From: Eutreptiella sp. 'Long Island Sound 2002'
Taxonomy: Eukaryota > Euglenozoa > Euglenophyceae > Eutreptiales > Eutreptiaceae
Assembly: GCA_964036045.1 (NCBI GenBank)
Contig: OZ038378.1
Location: 58,317,408-58,381,407 of the forward strand
Length of the DNA: 64,000 nucleotides
Reading direction: 5' to 3'
Positions 37,694-47,400 of the stretch are shown one piece after another (position 1 is the stretch's first letter; every line of letters begins with the position of its first letter). The position numbers were made by a program, and so were the translations under genes. The notes under the pieces are model-generated. The model did no database searches. It saw only the letters and a list, made by a program, of their open reading frames with translations, and was not told the origin of the DNA.

Positions 37694-39569
37694 TGGCTGG
37701 ATCCTGGGACGGCTGCTGGTGCTGGTGCTCAGGATGTGGAGGCATTCGTCAGAGTTAGGGATACCGCACCCTGGGGTACATATCGGTCAGTTTTTTGTGC
37801 AGCTCACGAGGGACGCGTGGCTGATGTGGTTGCGAGACTCCACTTCCCCAAAGTTAATTGTGGTGCCATTAACTACGACCATTTTAGAGAGGGGGGTTGG
37901 ACCTGTGGGTAATGTCCGCATCCCCCCCGATATTTGGAAGGCGTTGGTGCCGGGTAACTTTGGCGAGGTGAGCAGGCGGTCCTTTTCTTCTCTGGCGCCT
38001 GTAACAGGCCAGTCTGCTGTCCTGGCCAGGGCATTGGTACAGCAAGGGGTACTGCGCCCCTGTCTTGCGGACGGTTTGGGCCCCAATGGGTCCCTTTTTG
38101 CTATCCCGAAAAACAGCGAAAAGGCAAGCTGTATTTGCAACATGGTCCTTTTCTACAAGGCCCAGGGGTGCGACAGCCCCCCCTTGCGATTGCCAAGCGT
38201 TGAGCTTGTCGCTTTTTTACAGATTGTGCATTGGAATATACATTTGGATTTCGTTCCAGCCGGTTGTGCGGGGGTGGTGGGGGATAATGTCATGTTTCTT
38301 CTTCACCAGATGGCGTCGCTCAAAGCTGACCCGCCCTGTGTGGGGGAGGAGCCTGTTTTGTGTGCATGTCATATCGATCTTAGTAATTGTTTTTGGTCTC
38401 TGAAGACCCCTGTTGAATTTACTGACGCCTTTCGAGTTTCAGTGGATGGAGTATTGTATAGTTTTGATTGTCTCCCGTTCGGGTGGACCCACAGTCCAGC
38501 CATTTGCCAGGCCGTGATGGTCAGGCTGGTGCAGAGCGCGAGGGTGCAGGGAGTCTTGGTGCTTGTCTACCTGGACGATGTGTTTATCATTGGGTATGGC
38601 AGGAAGTGGGTTAGTATGCAGGCGGGTGTTGTTGCTTCGCGCCTGAGGGAGGAAGGGGCCATTGTCAGTCCAAAAAGCACCTTGGAGGCCGCCGTTGGTT
38701 TGGCATGGATTGGAAAGTTTTTCGATTTCCCGGCTGCCACTGTGTCCACGGCGCGCGGAAATTGGCAAGCTTTGGTGGCGCGCTGGTGGCAACTGGCTGT
38801 AGGCCCTTGTACACGCCGCCGTTTGCTACGCTTTTTGGGCAGGTTGCTGTGGTTTGTGCGCCCAAATTGGGGAGTGCTGCCGTTCGTGGCGCCCGTGTGG
38901 GCGCATATACTGTGGCAGCCTCAGTGGTTGGCTGACGCCCCCTTGCGTTTGTTGCACACCCTTGCGGGCTTGCTGCCATGGGGGCTGATGGCATGGAGGC
39001 CGTTGGTTTTTTTTAAGAAGCCGCACGATTGGGCTGAGTACATTTTTTTTGATGGATTCTGCGATGGGCGAACCTGGAGGATGGCGCTGTGGGGATACAC
39101 TATGGGGGGAAGGTCAGGGATCGTACATGAGGTGTTGTGCAATCAGCAGATTGCAGAGTTCGCGGCATTAGAGTATGCAGTGCATTTCGTGTCCGCATCG
39201 GGGTGGGACAAAGTAGGTCTGGTTGGAGATAACTTTTCGGTACTGCAAAGTTTTGCGGCAGGAAAAGCGAGTGTGGGGTTGCGAGTGCAGAATAGAATTT
39301 TGCGGCGGCTGGTATACGCGTGCACGCGGTCGCGTAGGTCGTGGTATCTGTGCTGGGTCCCAGGAGAATGCAACCCGGCGGATCCTTTCAGCCGTATCCA
39401 GTCGGGGTGGAGGGGGGACTATGCCGCAGCACAAGAGGAGGCCACACGTCGGCCGAGGTTGGCTATGGGCGGCCCCACGGTGTTAGTCCAGCATGTATGG
39501 ACGTTGGAGCTACCGGTGATAAAGCAGCTGCAGGGTCATGTGGGCATGAAGGTCCGGAAGCCTGCCTGA
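37485..39569 (+). CDS. Reverse transcriptase-RNase H (ORF3)
   Basis: This ORF of about 694 residues should copy the element RNA into DNA and remove the RNA strand. RT motifs in order are a DLSNCFWSL segment (near 38,376), LPFGWTHSPAICQ (near 38,472) and the catalytic YLDD (38,568-38,579). The RNase H domain follows with FFDGFCDG (first Asp near 39,051), a Glu in QIAEFAALEY, an Asp in VGDNFS and the final Asp in NPADPFSR (near 39,381). These match the LTR/YR-type RT-RNase H fusion, not a LINE RT. I recognise no DAM-type methyltransferase domain. The ORF starts at ATG 37,485, 37,488 or 37,545, inside the end of the recombinase gene and in another frame. The frame is open further upstream (to 36,324), but that part is a shadow of the recombinase. 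It ends TGA-CGC. Confidence 0.92.
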   Translation: MMTRLSDLESRCAAPSRCVDMAVPAPWHRQPWGPELAEWILQPVRDGAVREWCSKLQEVIDLPPGSGGDDGWILGRLLVLVLRMWRHSSELGIPHPGVHIGQFFVQLTRDAWLMWLRDSTSPKLIVVPLTTTILERGVGPVGNVRIPPDIWKALVPGNFGEVSRRSFSSLAPVTGQSAVLARALVQQGVLRPCLADGLGPNGSLFAIPKNSEKASCICNMVLFYKAQGCDSPPLRLPSVELVAFLQIVHWNIHLDFVPAGCAGVVGDNVMFLLHQMASLKADPPCVGEEPVLCACHIDLSNCFWSLKTPVEFTDAFRVSVDGVLYSFDCLPFGWTHSPAICQAVMVRLVQSARVQGVLVLVYLDDVFIIGYGRKWVSMQAGVVASRLREEGAIVSPKSTLEAAVGLAWIGKFFDFPAATVSTARGNWQALVARWWQLAVGPCTRRRLLRFLGRLLWFVRPNWGVLPFVAPVWAHILWQPQWLADAPLRLLHTLAGLLPWGLMAWRPLVFFKKPHDWAEYIFFDGFCDGRTWRMALWGYTMGGRSGIVHEVLCNQQIAEFAALEYAVHFVSASGWDKVGLVGDNFSVLQSFAAGKASVGLRVQNRILRRLVYACTRSRRSWYLCWVPGECNPADPFSRIQSGWRGDYAAAQEEATRRPRLAMGGPTVLVQHVWTLELPVIKQLQGHVGMKVRKPA

Positions 39570-39645
39570 CGCGCCGTAACGCCCTGCGTTTGGTCCATGG
39601 GCAGTTGGCTGCAAGTAGCTGGGCGTTGTGCCGGTGTCCTCCGAC

Positions 39646-39710
39646 GCGCCCTTGCCCGGTGCTACAAACAAACACAACGGTCAACCTTTGGCCGAGCCGG
39701 GTGAGGGTGC
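39646..39710 (+). ncRNA. Conserved RNA hairpin, copy 2 (between RT and ORF4)
   Basis: Arms 39,646-39,660 and 39,696-39,710 can pair at all 15 positions if four G-U pairs are allowed. The 35-base apical part has the same length and layout as in copies 1 and 3 (CAAACACAAC, GGTC, 7-base loop, GGCC, GA). The need for G-U pairs suggests that the RNA form is what is maintained. ORF4 starts 138 bases downstream. Confidence 0.75.
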
Positions 39711-39847
39711 AGACGGGGACCAGCGGGGAGCACGGCGCCCGATAGCTCTGAGCATGCGAGTGTCTGCTGGTAGGGAGACGGTGCGAATGGCGGTGAGGTA
39801 ACCTCGCATGTGTTGCGTTTGCGGTGCCTTAGTTTTTTTTTTATCTC

Positions 39848-40798
39848 ATGCCAAGGCCAGTGGCGCTGCCGTGCTTCCACCCCCTGCCGCCGGCGGCGCC
39901 AGCGCATATGGGCCGGCGCAGGCGCCAGCGTGATTGGGGGCGTTGGGAGGAGGACCGGCAGCGGGGCATCGCACGCGCCCACCTGGTGCCGGTGCTGCGG
40001 GGGTGGGCGCGGGAGCTCACGGCAGCGGTGAGCGGTGCACGGCGCTGGGGAAAGATCGTGGACGCCGCGTGCGTCTTGTACGCGGTTTGCATGCTCTTCC
40101 CCGGCGCCCTGGACCTGACAGCGCTCCTGGTGGGGGCGTTTGAGTACTTCATCAGCGTGGGAGCCTCGCGGCCCGCGGCCTCCGTCAGCTTCACGGGAGT
40201 TGGGCTGGCGGTGGCCCCGGGAGCGGTGCGTGCGGCGCTGCGATGGAGATACGGGGCGGAGGCGACCCACGCGTGGAGAGCGCCGCGGCAGCACTTCCTG
40301 GCGGGTGCGATGCGCCAGGCGGTGTATAATATAATATTGCCCCTCTGGGACGCAGGGCCGTTCGACCTGCGGGGTGTGCGGCAATGGGTCCCGAACCAGT
40401 GGTGGCATTTGCCACGGTGCAGGCTGGTGGTGTTGACTGGCTGGTGTCCGGGTCTGTTGGCGGGTAGTGCAGGACACGCGTTGGGGCTGTCGTACACGGG
40501 TTGGCTGGCGTGCAATCAGCATGGGACAGTTTATGTGGGTCAGGACCCGGATGCGGCCTTAGAACTCATCCGGCAATGGCTGCCGGTCGTGTGGGAGGCT
40601 TGGTACTTCTGCATGGCGCGGCCTGAGTTGTTGCAGGCACCGCCTGTGGTTGCGCGACCAGGTGCAGGGGTGCGGTGTTGGGGGGGTGCTGTGGGTCGGG
40701 AGAGGCTGTACCGCGCTGCAGTGACCATTGCGGAGGATTGGTACGCGCGGCGGGTGCCCGTGCGTATGATGTGTGATGCGCCGGAATTCTGTGGCTGA
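39848..40798 (+). CDS. Unrecognised ORF4 of the YR retrotransposon
   Basis: This intact frame encodes 316 residues from an ATG and ends TGA-CGC, the same context as the RT stop. I do not recognise the protein. Visible features are an arginine-rich N-terminus (RRRRQR near residues 23-28), a long hydrophobic stretch near 70-104 that could be one or two membrane segments, many tryptophans (WVPNQWWHL near 180-188), and several cysteines without a clear zinc motif. It lies between hairpin copies 2 and 3, which are 1,220 bp apart, so the ORF and its leader look like a cassette. Some Ngaro-type elements carry a late accessory ORF encoding an SGNH hydrolase, but no GDS-type motif is visible here. It may be an accessory (for example membrane-associated) protein or a captured host gene. 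An intact frame of this length at high GC is weaker evidence than it would be elsewhere. Confidence 0.6.
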   Translation: MPRPVALPCFHPLPPAAPAHMGRRRRQRDWGRWEEDRQRGIARAHLVPVLRGWARELTAAVSGARRWGKIVDAACVLYAVCMLFPGALDLTALLVGAFEYFISVGASRPAASVSFTGVGLAVAPGAVRAALRWRYGAEATHAWRAPRQHFLAGAMRQAVYNIILPLWDAGPFDLRGVRQWVPNQWWHLPRCRLVVLTGWCPGLLAGSAGHALGLSYTGWLACNQHGTVYVGQDPDAALELIRQWLPVVWEAWYFCMARPELLQAPPVVARPGAGVRCWGGAVGRERLYRAAVTIAEDWYARRVPVRMMCDAPEFCG

Positions 40799-40865
40799 CG
40801 CGGCAAGGGTGCTGCGGGCCGAGAGTGGCTGAGTGTGCCTGGTCGTCGTGGCCCTACCTTCTGAC

Positions 40866-40930
40866 GTGCCCTCACCCGGTGCAGCAACCAAACACAACGG
40901 TCAGCCTTTGGCCGAACCGGGTGAGGGGGC
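40866..40930 (+). ncRNA. Conserved RNA hairpin, copy 3 (after ORF4)
   Basis: Arms 40,866-40,880 and 40,916-40,930 pair at 14 of 15 positions, including 12 consecutive Watson-Crick pairs (CCCTCACCCGGT with ACCGGGTGAGGG, preceded by one more pair on each side). The apical 35 bases again carry CAAACACAAC, GGTC, a 7-base loop ending CTTT, GGCC and GA. About 220 bp separate it from repeat B1. Only short frames follow. Confidence 0.78.
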
Positions 40931-41089
40931 TGTCGGGGCCATGAGAAGTTACGGCGTCCGGTTACAGTGGCAAGAGTGCTGTAGTTGACGCAATGCGACT
41001 GCGAGGGGGGGTGTCACGGCGTGGGCGTGTGTTGCGCGGGGTGCGTGTGTTGCACGGCGCGGCCGATCAAGGCGCGCAGCCGGTATCTA

Positions 41090-41104
41090 TTTTTTTTTCT
41101 TTCA
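41090..41104 (+). promoter_or_regulatory. Polypyrimidine tract plus CAG, splice-acceptor-like
   Basis: A run of nine T, then CTTTCAGG, lies just before the 3' split repeats and resembles a strong 3' splice site. GTGAGG/GTAACC donor-like sequences lie near 39,792-39,802, upstream of ORF4. Splicing between them would remove ORF4. This is only a pattern match. Confidence 0.3.
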
Positions 41105-41148
41105 GGGCAGATTCAGCCTGCTATCATGTCGGTGTAGGGGAGTGTTTG

Positions 41149-41233
41149 CGCCCCAGACTCGCATACCGACGCTACTTATCATTTTCTGTGTGCATGTGCT
41201 TTTCCTTGTTGGCAGATGTGAGTTTAGACCAAA
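41149..41233 (+). repeat. Split direct repeat B1
   Basis: This 85-bp repeat runs from CGCCCCAGACTCGCATACCG to GTTTAGACCAAA. It matches B2 with three substitutions and abuts A2 directly, which recreates the junction of the circular intermediate. Confidence 0.93.
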
Positions 41234-41341
41234 ATGAGGTTTGCCATAAGCAAACCCAAGTTTGGTCTGTGCAGGATTGAGTGTATATATGTCTGCACTG
41301 ATTGTCCGCTCAGTTGTCTTTTATATTTTGTATGTCGATGG
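41234..41341 (+). repeat. Split direct repeat A2
   Basis: This 108-bp copy of A1 differs by one base. It is followed by a 55-bp spacer (41,342-41,396) before B2. It serves as template for regenerating the left end in the split-direct-repeat replication model. Confidence 0.95.
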
Positions 41342-41396
41342 CCCACCCAGCCACCCTGGACAGTATCTATGGCACAGGCTGCCTTATGCGACATCA

Positions 41397-41481
41397 CGCC
41401 CCAGACTCGCATACCGACGCTACTTATCGTTTTTTGTGTGCATGTGCTTTTGCTTGTTGGCAGATGTGAGTTTAGACCAAA
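41397..41481 (+). repeat. Split direct repeat B2 (right terminus)
   Basis: This is the 85-bp copy of B1. It ends GACCAAA at 41,481, and the next base begins the interrupted satellite monomer (CTACCTCCCCACAGG). No target-site duplication is present. Confidence 0.93.
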
Positions 41482-44400
41482 CTACCTCCCCACAGGCCCT
41501 GCAGGACACTCCGACCACCCCCTGGGCAGGACTCCCCGTCCCCCCAGGCCGGTGTGCCCGAATCTACCTCCCCACAGGCCCTGCAGGACACTCCGACCAC
41601 CCCCTGGGCAGGACTCCCCGTCCCCCCAGGCCGGTGTGCCCAAATCTACCTCCACACAGGCCCTGCAGGACACTCCGACCACCCCCTGGACAGGACTCCC
41701 CATCCCCCCAGACCGGCGTGCCCGAATCTACCTCCCCACAGGCCCTGCGGGACACTCCGACCACCCCCTGGGCAGGACTCCGCGTCCCCCCAGGCCGGTG
41801 TGCCGGAATCTACATCCCCACAGGCCCCGCAAGACACTCCGACCAACCCCTGGGCAGACATCCCCGTCCCCCTAGGCTGGTGTGCCCGGTTCTACATCAC
41901 CACAGGCCCTTCAGGACATTCCGACCACCCCCTGGGCGGAACTCGTGTTCCACCTAGGCCGGTGTGCCCGGTTCTACCTCCCGGTAGCCCATGCAGGACA
42001 CTCCGACCACCCCCTGGGCAGGACTCCCCGTCCCCCCAGGTCGGTGTGCCCGGTTCTACCTCCCCACAGGCCCTTCAGGACACTCCGACCACCCCCTGGG
42101 CGGGACTCCCCGTCCTCAAAGGCCGATGTGCCCGGTTCTACCTCCCCACAGGCCCTTCAGGACACTCGGACCACCCCCTGGGCAGGACTCCCCGCCCCCC
42201 AAGGCCGGCGTGCCCGGTTCTACATCCCCAGAGGCCCTTCAAGACACTCCGACCACCCCCTGGGCAAGACTCCCCGCCCCCCCAGGCCGGTTTGCCCGAA
42301 TCTACCTCCCCACAGGCTGTGCGGGACACTCCGACCACCCCCTGGGCATGACGCCCCGTCCCCCCAGGCCGGTGTGCCCGAATCTACATCCCCACAGGCG
42401 CCGCAATAAACATCCGACCACCCCCTGGGCAGAACTCCCCGTCCCCCAAGGCTGGTGTGCCCGGTTCTACATCCCCACAGGCCCTTCAGGACACTCCGAC
42501 CACCCCCTGGGCAGGACTCCCCGGCCCCCCCAGGCCGGTGTGCCCGAATCTACCTTCCCACAGGCCTTGCAGGACACTCCGACCACCCCCTGGGCAGGAC
42601 TCCCCGTCCCCCCAGGCCGGTGTGCCCGGTTCTACGTCCCCACAGACCCTGCAGGACACTCCGACCACCCCCTGTGAGGACTCCCCGTCCCCCCAGGCCG
42701 GTGTGCCCGGTTCTACCTCCCCACAGGCCCTTCAGGACACTCCGACCACCCCCTGGGCAGGACTCCCCATCCCCCCAAGCCGGTGTGCCCCAATCTACCT
42801 TCCCACAGGCCCTGCAGGACACTCCGACCACCCCCTGGGCCGGACTCCTCATCCCCCCAGGCCGATGTGCCCGGTTCTACATCCCCACCCTTCAAGACAC
42901 TCCGACCACCCCCTGGGCAGGACTCCCCGTCCCCCCAGGCCGGTGTGCCCCAATCTACCTTCCCACAGGCCCTGCAGGACACTCCGACCACCCCCTGGGC
43001 ATGACTCCCCGTCCCCACGGGCCGGTGTGCCCGGTTCTACATCCCCACCCTTCAAGACACTCCGACCACCCCCTGGGCAGGACTCCCCGTCCCCCCAGGC
43101 CGGTGTGCCCGAATCTACATCCCCACAGGCCTTTCAGGACACTCCGACCACCCCCTGGGCAGGACTCCCCGCCCCCCCAGGCCGGTGTGCCCGGTTCTAC
43201 ATCCCCACAGGCCCTTCAAGACACTCCGACCACCCCGTGGGCAGGACCCCCGTCCCCCCAGGCCGGTGTGCCCGGTTCTACATCCCCACAGGCCCTTCAA
43301 GACACTCCGACCACCCCTTGGGCAGGACTCCCCGTCCCTCTAGGCCGGTTTGCCCGAATCTACATCCCCACAGGCCCTGCAAGACACTGCGACCACCCCC
43401 TGGGCAGAACTCCCCTTCCCCTCAGGCCGGTGTGCCCGGTTCTACATCCCCACAGGCCCTTCAGGACACTCCGACCACCCCCTGGGCAGGACTCCCCGTC
43501 CCCCCAGGCCGGTGTGTCGGAATCTACTTCCCCAAAGGCCCTGCGGGACATTCCGACCACCCCCTGGGCAGGACTCCCCGTCCCCCCAGGCCGGTGTGCC
43601 CGAATCTACATCCCCACAGGCCCTGCAGGACGCTACGACCACCCCCTGGGCAGAACTCCCCGTCCCCCCAGGCTGGTGTGCCCGGTTCTGCATCCCCACA
43701 GGTCCTTCGGGACACTCCGACCACCCCCTGGGCGGAACTCCATGTCCCCCTAGGCCGCTGTGCCCGGTTCTACCTCCCGGAAGCCCATGCATGACACTCC
43801 GACCACCCCCTGGGCAGGACTCCCCGTCCCCCAAGGCCGATGTGCCCGGTTCTACCTCCCCACAGGCCCTTCACGACACTCCGACCACCCCCTGGGCAGG
43901 ACTGTCCGCCCCCCAAGGCCGGTGTGCCCGGTTCTACATCCCCACAGGCCCTGCAGGACACTCCGACCACCCCCTGGGCAGGACTCCCCGTCCCCCAAGG
44001 CCGATGTGCCCGGTTCTACCTCCCCACAGGCCCTTCAAGACACTCCGACCACCCCCTGGGTAGGACTCCCCGTCCCCCCGGGCCGGTGTGCCCGAATCTA
44101 CCTCACCACAGGCCCTGCGGGACACTCCGACCACCCCCTGGGCAGGACTCCCCGTCCCCCCAGGCCGGTGTGCCCGAATCTACATCCCCACAGGCCCTGC
44201 AAGACACTCAGACCACCCCCTGGGCAGAACCCCCCGTCCCCTCGGGCTGGTGTGCCCGGTTCTACATCCCCACAGGCCGTTCAGGACACTCCGACCACCC
44301 CCTGGGCGGAACTCCCCATCCCCCCAGGCCGGTGTGCCCGGTTCTACCTCCCCACAAGCCCTTCAGGACACTCCGACCACCCCCTGGACAGGACTCCCCG

Positions 44401-47400
44401 TCCCCCCAGGCCGGTGTGCCCGAATCTACCTCCTCACCGGCCCTGCAGGACACTCCGACCACCCCCTGGGCAGGACTCCCCGCCCCCCCAGGCCGGTGTG
44501 CCCAGGCCCTTCAAGACACTCCGACCACCCCCTGGGCAGGACTCCCCGTCCCCCCAGGCCGGTGTGCCCAAATCTACATCCCCTCAGGCCCTGCAGGACA
44601 CTCCGACCACCCCCTGGGCAGGACTCCCCGTCCCCCAAGGCCGATGTGCCCGGTTCTACCTCCCTACAGGCACTTCAGGACACTCCGACCACCCCCTAGG
44701 CAGGACTCCCCGCCCCCCCAGGGCCGGTGTGCCCGGTTCTACATCCCCACAGGCCCTTCAAGACACTCCGACCACCCCCTGGGCAGCACTCCCCGTCCCC
44801 CCAGGCCGGTTTTGTAATCTACATTCCCACAGGCCCTGCAAGACACTCCGACCACCCCCTGGGCAGAACTCCCCGTCCCCCTAGGCTGGTGTGCCCGGTT
44901 CTACATCCCCACAGGCCCTTCACGACACTCCAACCACCCCCTGGGCGGACCTCCCCGTCCCCCTAGGCCGGTGTGCCCGGTTCTACCTCCCCGAAGCCCA
45001 TGCAGGACACTCCCACCACCCCCTGGGCAGGACTCCCCGTCCCCCCAGGCCGGTGTGCCCGGTTCTACCTCCCCACAGCCCCTTTAGGACACTCCGACCA
45101 CCCCCTGGGCAGGCCTCCCCGTCCCCCCAGGCCGGTGTGCCCGAATCTACCTCACCACAGGCCCTGCACGACACTCCGACCACCCCTTGGGCAGGACTCC
45201 CCGTCCCCCCAGGCCGGTGTGCCCGAATCTACATCCCCACAGGCCCCGCAGGACACTCCGACCACCCCTTGGGCAAGACTCCCCATCCCCCTAGGCCGGT
45301 GTGCCCGAATCTACCTCCCCACAGGCCCTTCACGACACTCCGACCACCCCCTGGGTAGGACTCCCCACCCCCACAGGCCGGTGTGCCTGAATCTACCTCC
45401 CCACAGGCCCTGCAGGACACTCCGACCACCCCCTGGGCAGGACTCCCCATCCCCCCAGGCCGGTGTGCCCGGTTCTACCTCCCCACAGGCGCTACATGGG
45501 ACTCCGACCACCCCCTGGGCAGGACTCCCCATCCCCCCAGGCCGGTGTGCCCGAATCTACCTCCCCACAGGCCCTGCAGGACACTCCGACCACCCCCTGG
45601 GCGGGACTCCCCATCTCCCCAGGCCGGTGTGCCCGAATCTACCTCCCCACAGGCCCTGCGGGACACTCCGACCACCCCCTGGAAAGGACTCCCCGTTCCG
45701 CCAGGCCGGTGTGCCCGAATCTACCTCCCCACAGGCCCTGCAAGACATTCCCACCACCCCCTGGGCAGAACTCCCCGTGCCCCCGGGCTGGTGTGCCCCG
45801 TTCTACATCCCCACAGGCCCTTCAGGACACTCCGACCACCCCCTGGGCGGAACTCCCCATCCCCCAGGCCGGTGTGCCCGAATCTACATCCCCCCAGGCC
45901 CTGCACGACACTCCGACCACCCCCTGGGCGGGACTCCCCGTCCTCAAAGGCCGATGTGCCCGGTTCTACCTCCCCACAGGCCCTTCAGGACACTCCGACC
46001 ACCCCCTGGGCAGGACTCCCCGCCCCCCCAGGCCGGTGTGCCCGGTTCTACATCCCCACAGGCCCTTCAAGACACTCCGACCACCCCCTGGGCAGAACTC
46101 CCCGTCCCCGCAGGCTGGTGTGCCCGGTTCTACATCCCCACAGGCCCTTCAGGACACTCTGACCACCCCCTGGGCGGACCTCCCCGTCCCCCTAGGCCGG
46201 TGTGCCCGGTTCTACCTCCCCGAAGCCCATGCAGGACACTCCAACCACCCCCTGTCAGAAGTCCCCGTCCCCCCAGGCCGGTGTGCCCGGTTCTACCTCC
46301 CCACAGGCCCTTTAGGACACTCCGACCACCCCCTGGGCAGGACTTCCCGTTCCGCGAGGCCGGTGTGCCCGAATCTACCTCCCCACAGGCCCTACAAGAC
46401 ATTCCCACCACCCCCCGGGCAGAACTCCCCGTCCCCCCAGGCTGGTGTGCCCGGTTCTACATCCCCAGAGGCCCTTCAGGACACTCCGACCACCCCCTTG
46501 GGCAAGACTCCCCATCCCCCCAGGCCGGTGTGCCCGAATCTACCTCCCCACAGGCCCTTCACGACACTCCGACCACCCCCCGGGTAGGACTCCCCACCCC
46601 CCCAGGCCGGTGTGCCTGAATCTACCTCCCCACAGGCCCTGCAGGACACTCCGACCACCCCCTGGGCAGGATTCCCCATCCCCCCAGGCCGGTGTGCCCG
46701 GTTCTACCTCCCCACACGCGCTACATGGGACTCCGACCACCCCCTGGGCAGGACTCTCCATCCCTCCAGGCCGGTGTGCCCGAATCTACCTCCCCACAGG
46801 CCCTGCAAGACACTCCGACCACCCCTTGGGCGGGACTCCCCGTTCCGCCAGGCTGGTGTGCCCGAATCTACCTCCCCACAGACCCTGCAAGACATTCCCA
46901 CCACCCCCTGGGCAGAACTCCCCGTCCCCCCAGGCTGGTGTGCCCGGTTCTACGTCCCCACAGGCCCTTCAGGACACTCCGACCACCCCCTGGGCGGAAC
47001 TCCCCGTCCCCCCAGGCCGGTGTGCCCGGTTCTACCTCCCCACAAGCGCTTTAGGACACTCCGACCACCCCCTGGGCAGGACTCCCCGTCCCCCCAGGCT
47101 GGTGTGCCACGAATCTACCTCCCCACAGGCCCTGCGGGACACTCCGACCACCCCCTGGGCAGGACTCCCCGTTCCGCCAGGCCGGTGTGCCCGAATCTAC
47201 CTCCCCACAGGCCCTGCAAGACATTCCCACCACCCCCTGGACAGAACCCCCCGTCCCCCCAGGCTGGTGTGCCCGGTTCTACATCCCCACAGGCCCTCCA
47301 GGACACTCCGACCACCCCCTGGGCGGAACTCTGCGTCCCCCCAGGCCGGTGTGCCCGGTTCTACCTCCCCACAAGCGCTTTAGGACACTCCGACCACGCC

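Larger units (their letters stand above)
34581..41481 (+). mobile_element. Complete tyrosine-recombinase retrotransposon (DIRS/Ngaro/kangaroo order) with split direct repeats
   Basis: The element has the diagnostic order A1, coding region, B1, A2, B2. The 108-bp A repeat is at 34,581 and 41,234, and the 85-bp B repeat is at 41,149 and 41,397. B1 runs directly into A2 (GACCAAA then ATGAGG), which is the junction expected of a circular intermediate. The coding region holds a Gag-like ORF, a tyrosine recombinase, RT plus RNase H, and an extra ORF4. The satellite monomer is cut between GAAT and CTACC and resumes without loss or duplication, as expected for recombinase-mediated circle integration and unlike LTR or LINE insertion. 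A1 and A2 differ at one base and B1 and B2 at three, so the copy is young and may be competent. Family placement within the YR group (kangaroo-like versus Ngaro-like) cannot be settled by eye. Confidence 0.92.

Noticed and set aside
34581-41481. LTR retrotransposon
   Set aside because: There are no conventional LTRs, no aspartic protease or DDE integrase, and no target-site duplication; tyrosine recombinase and split direct repeats are present instead.
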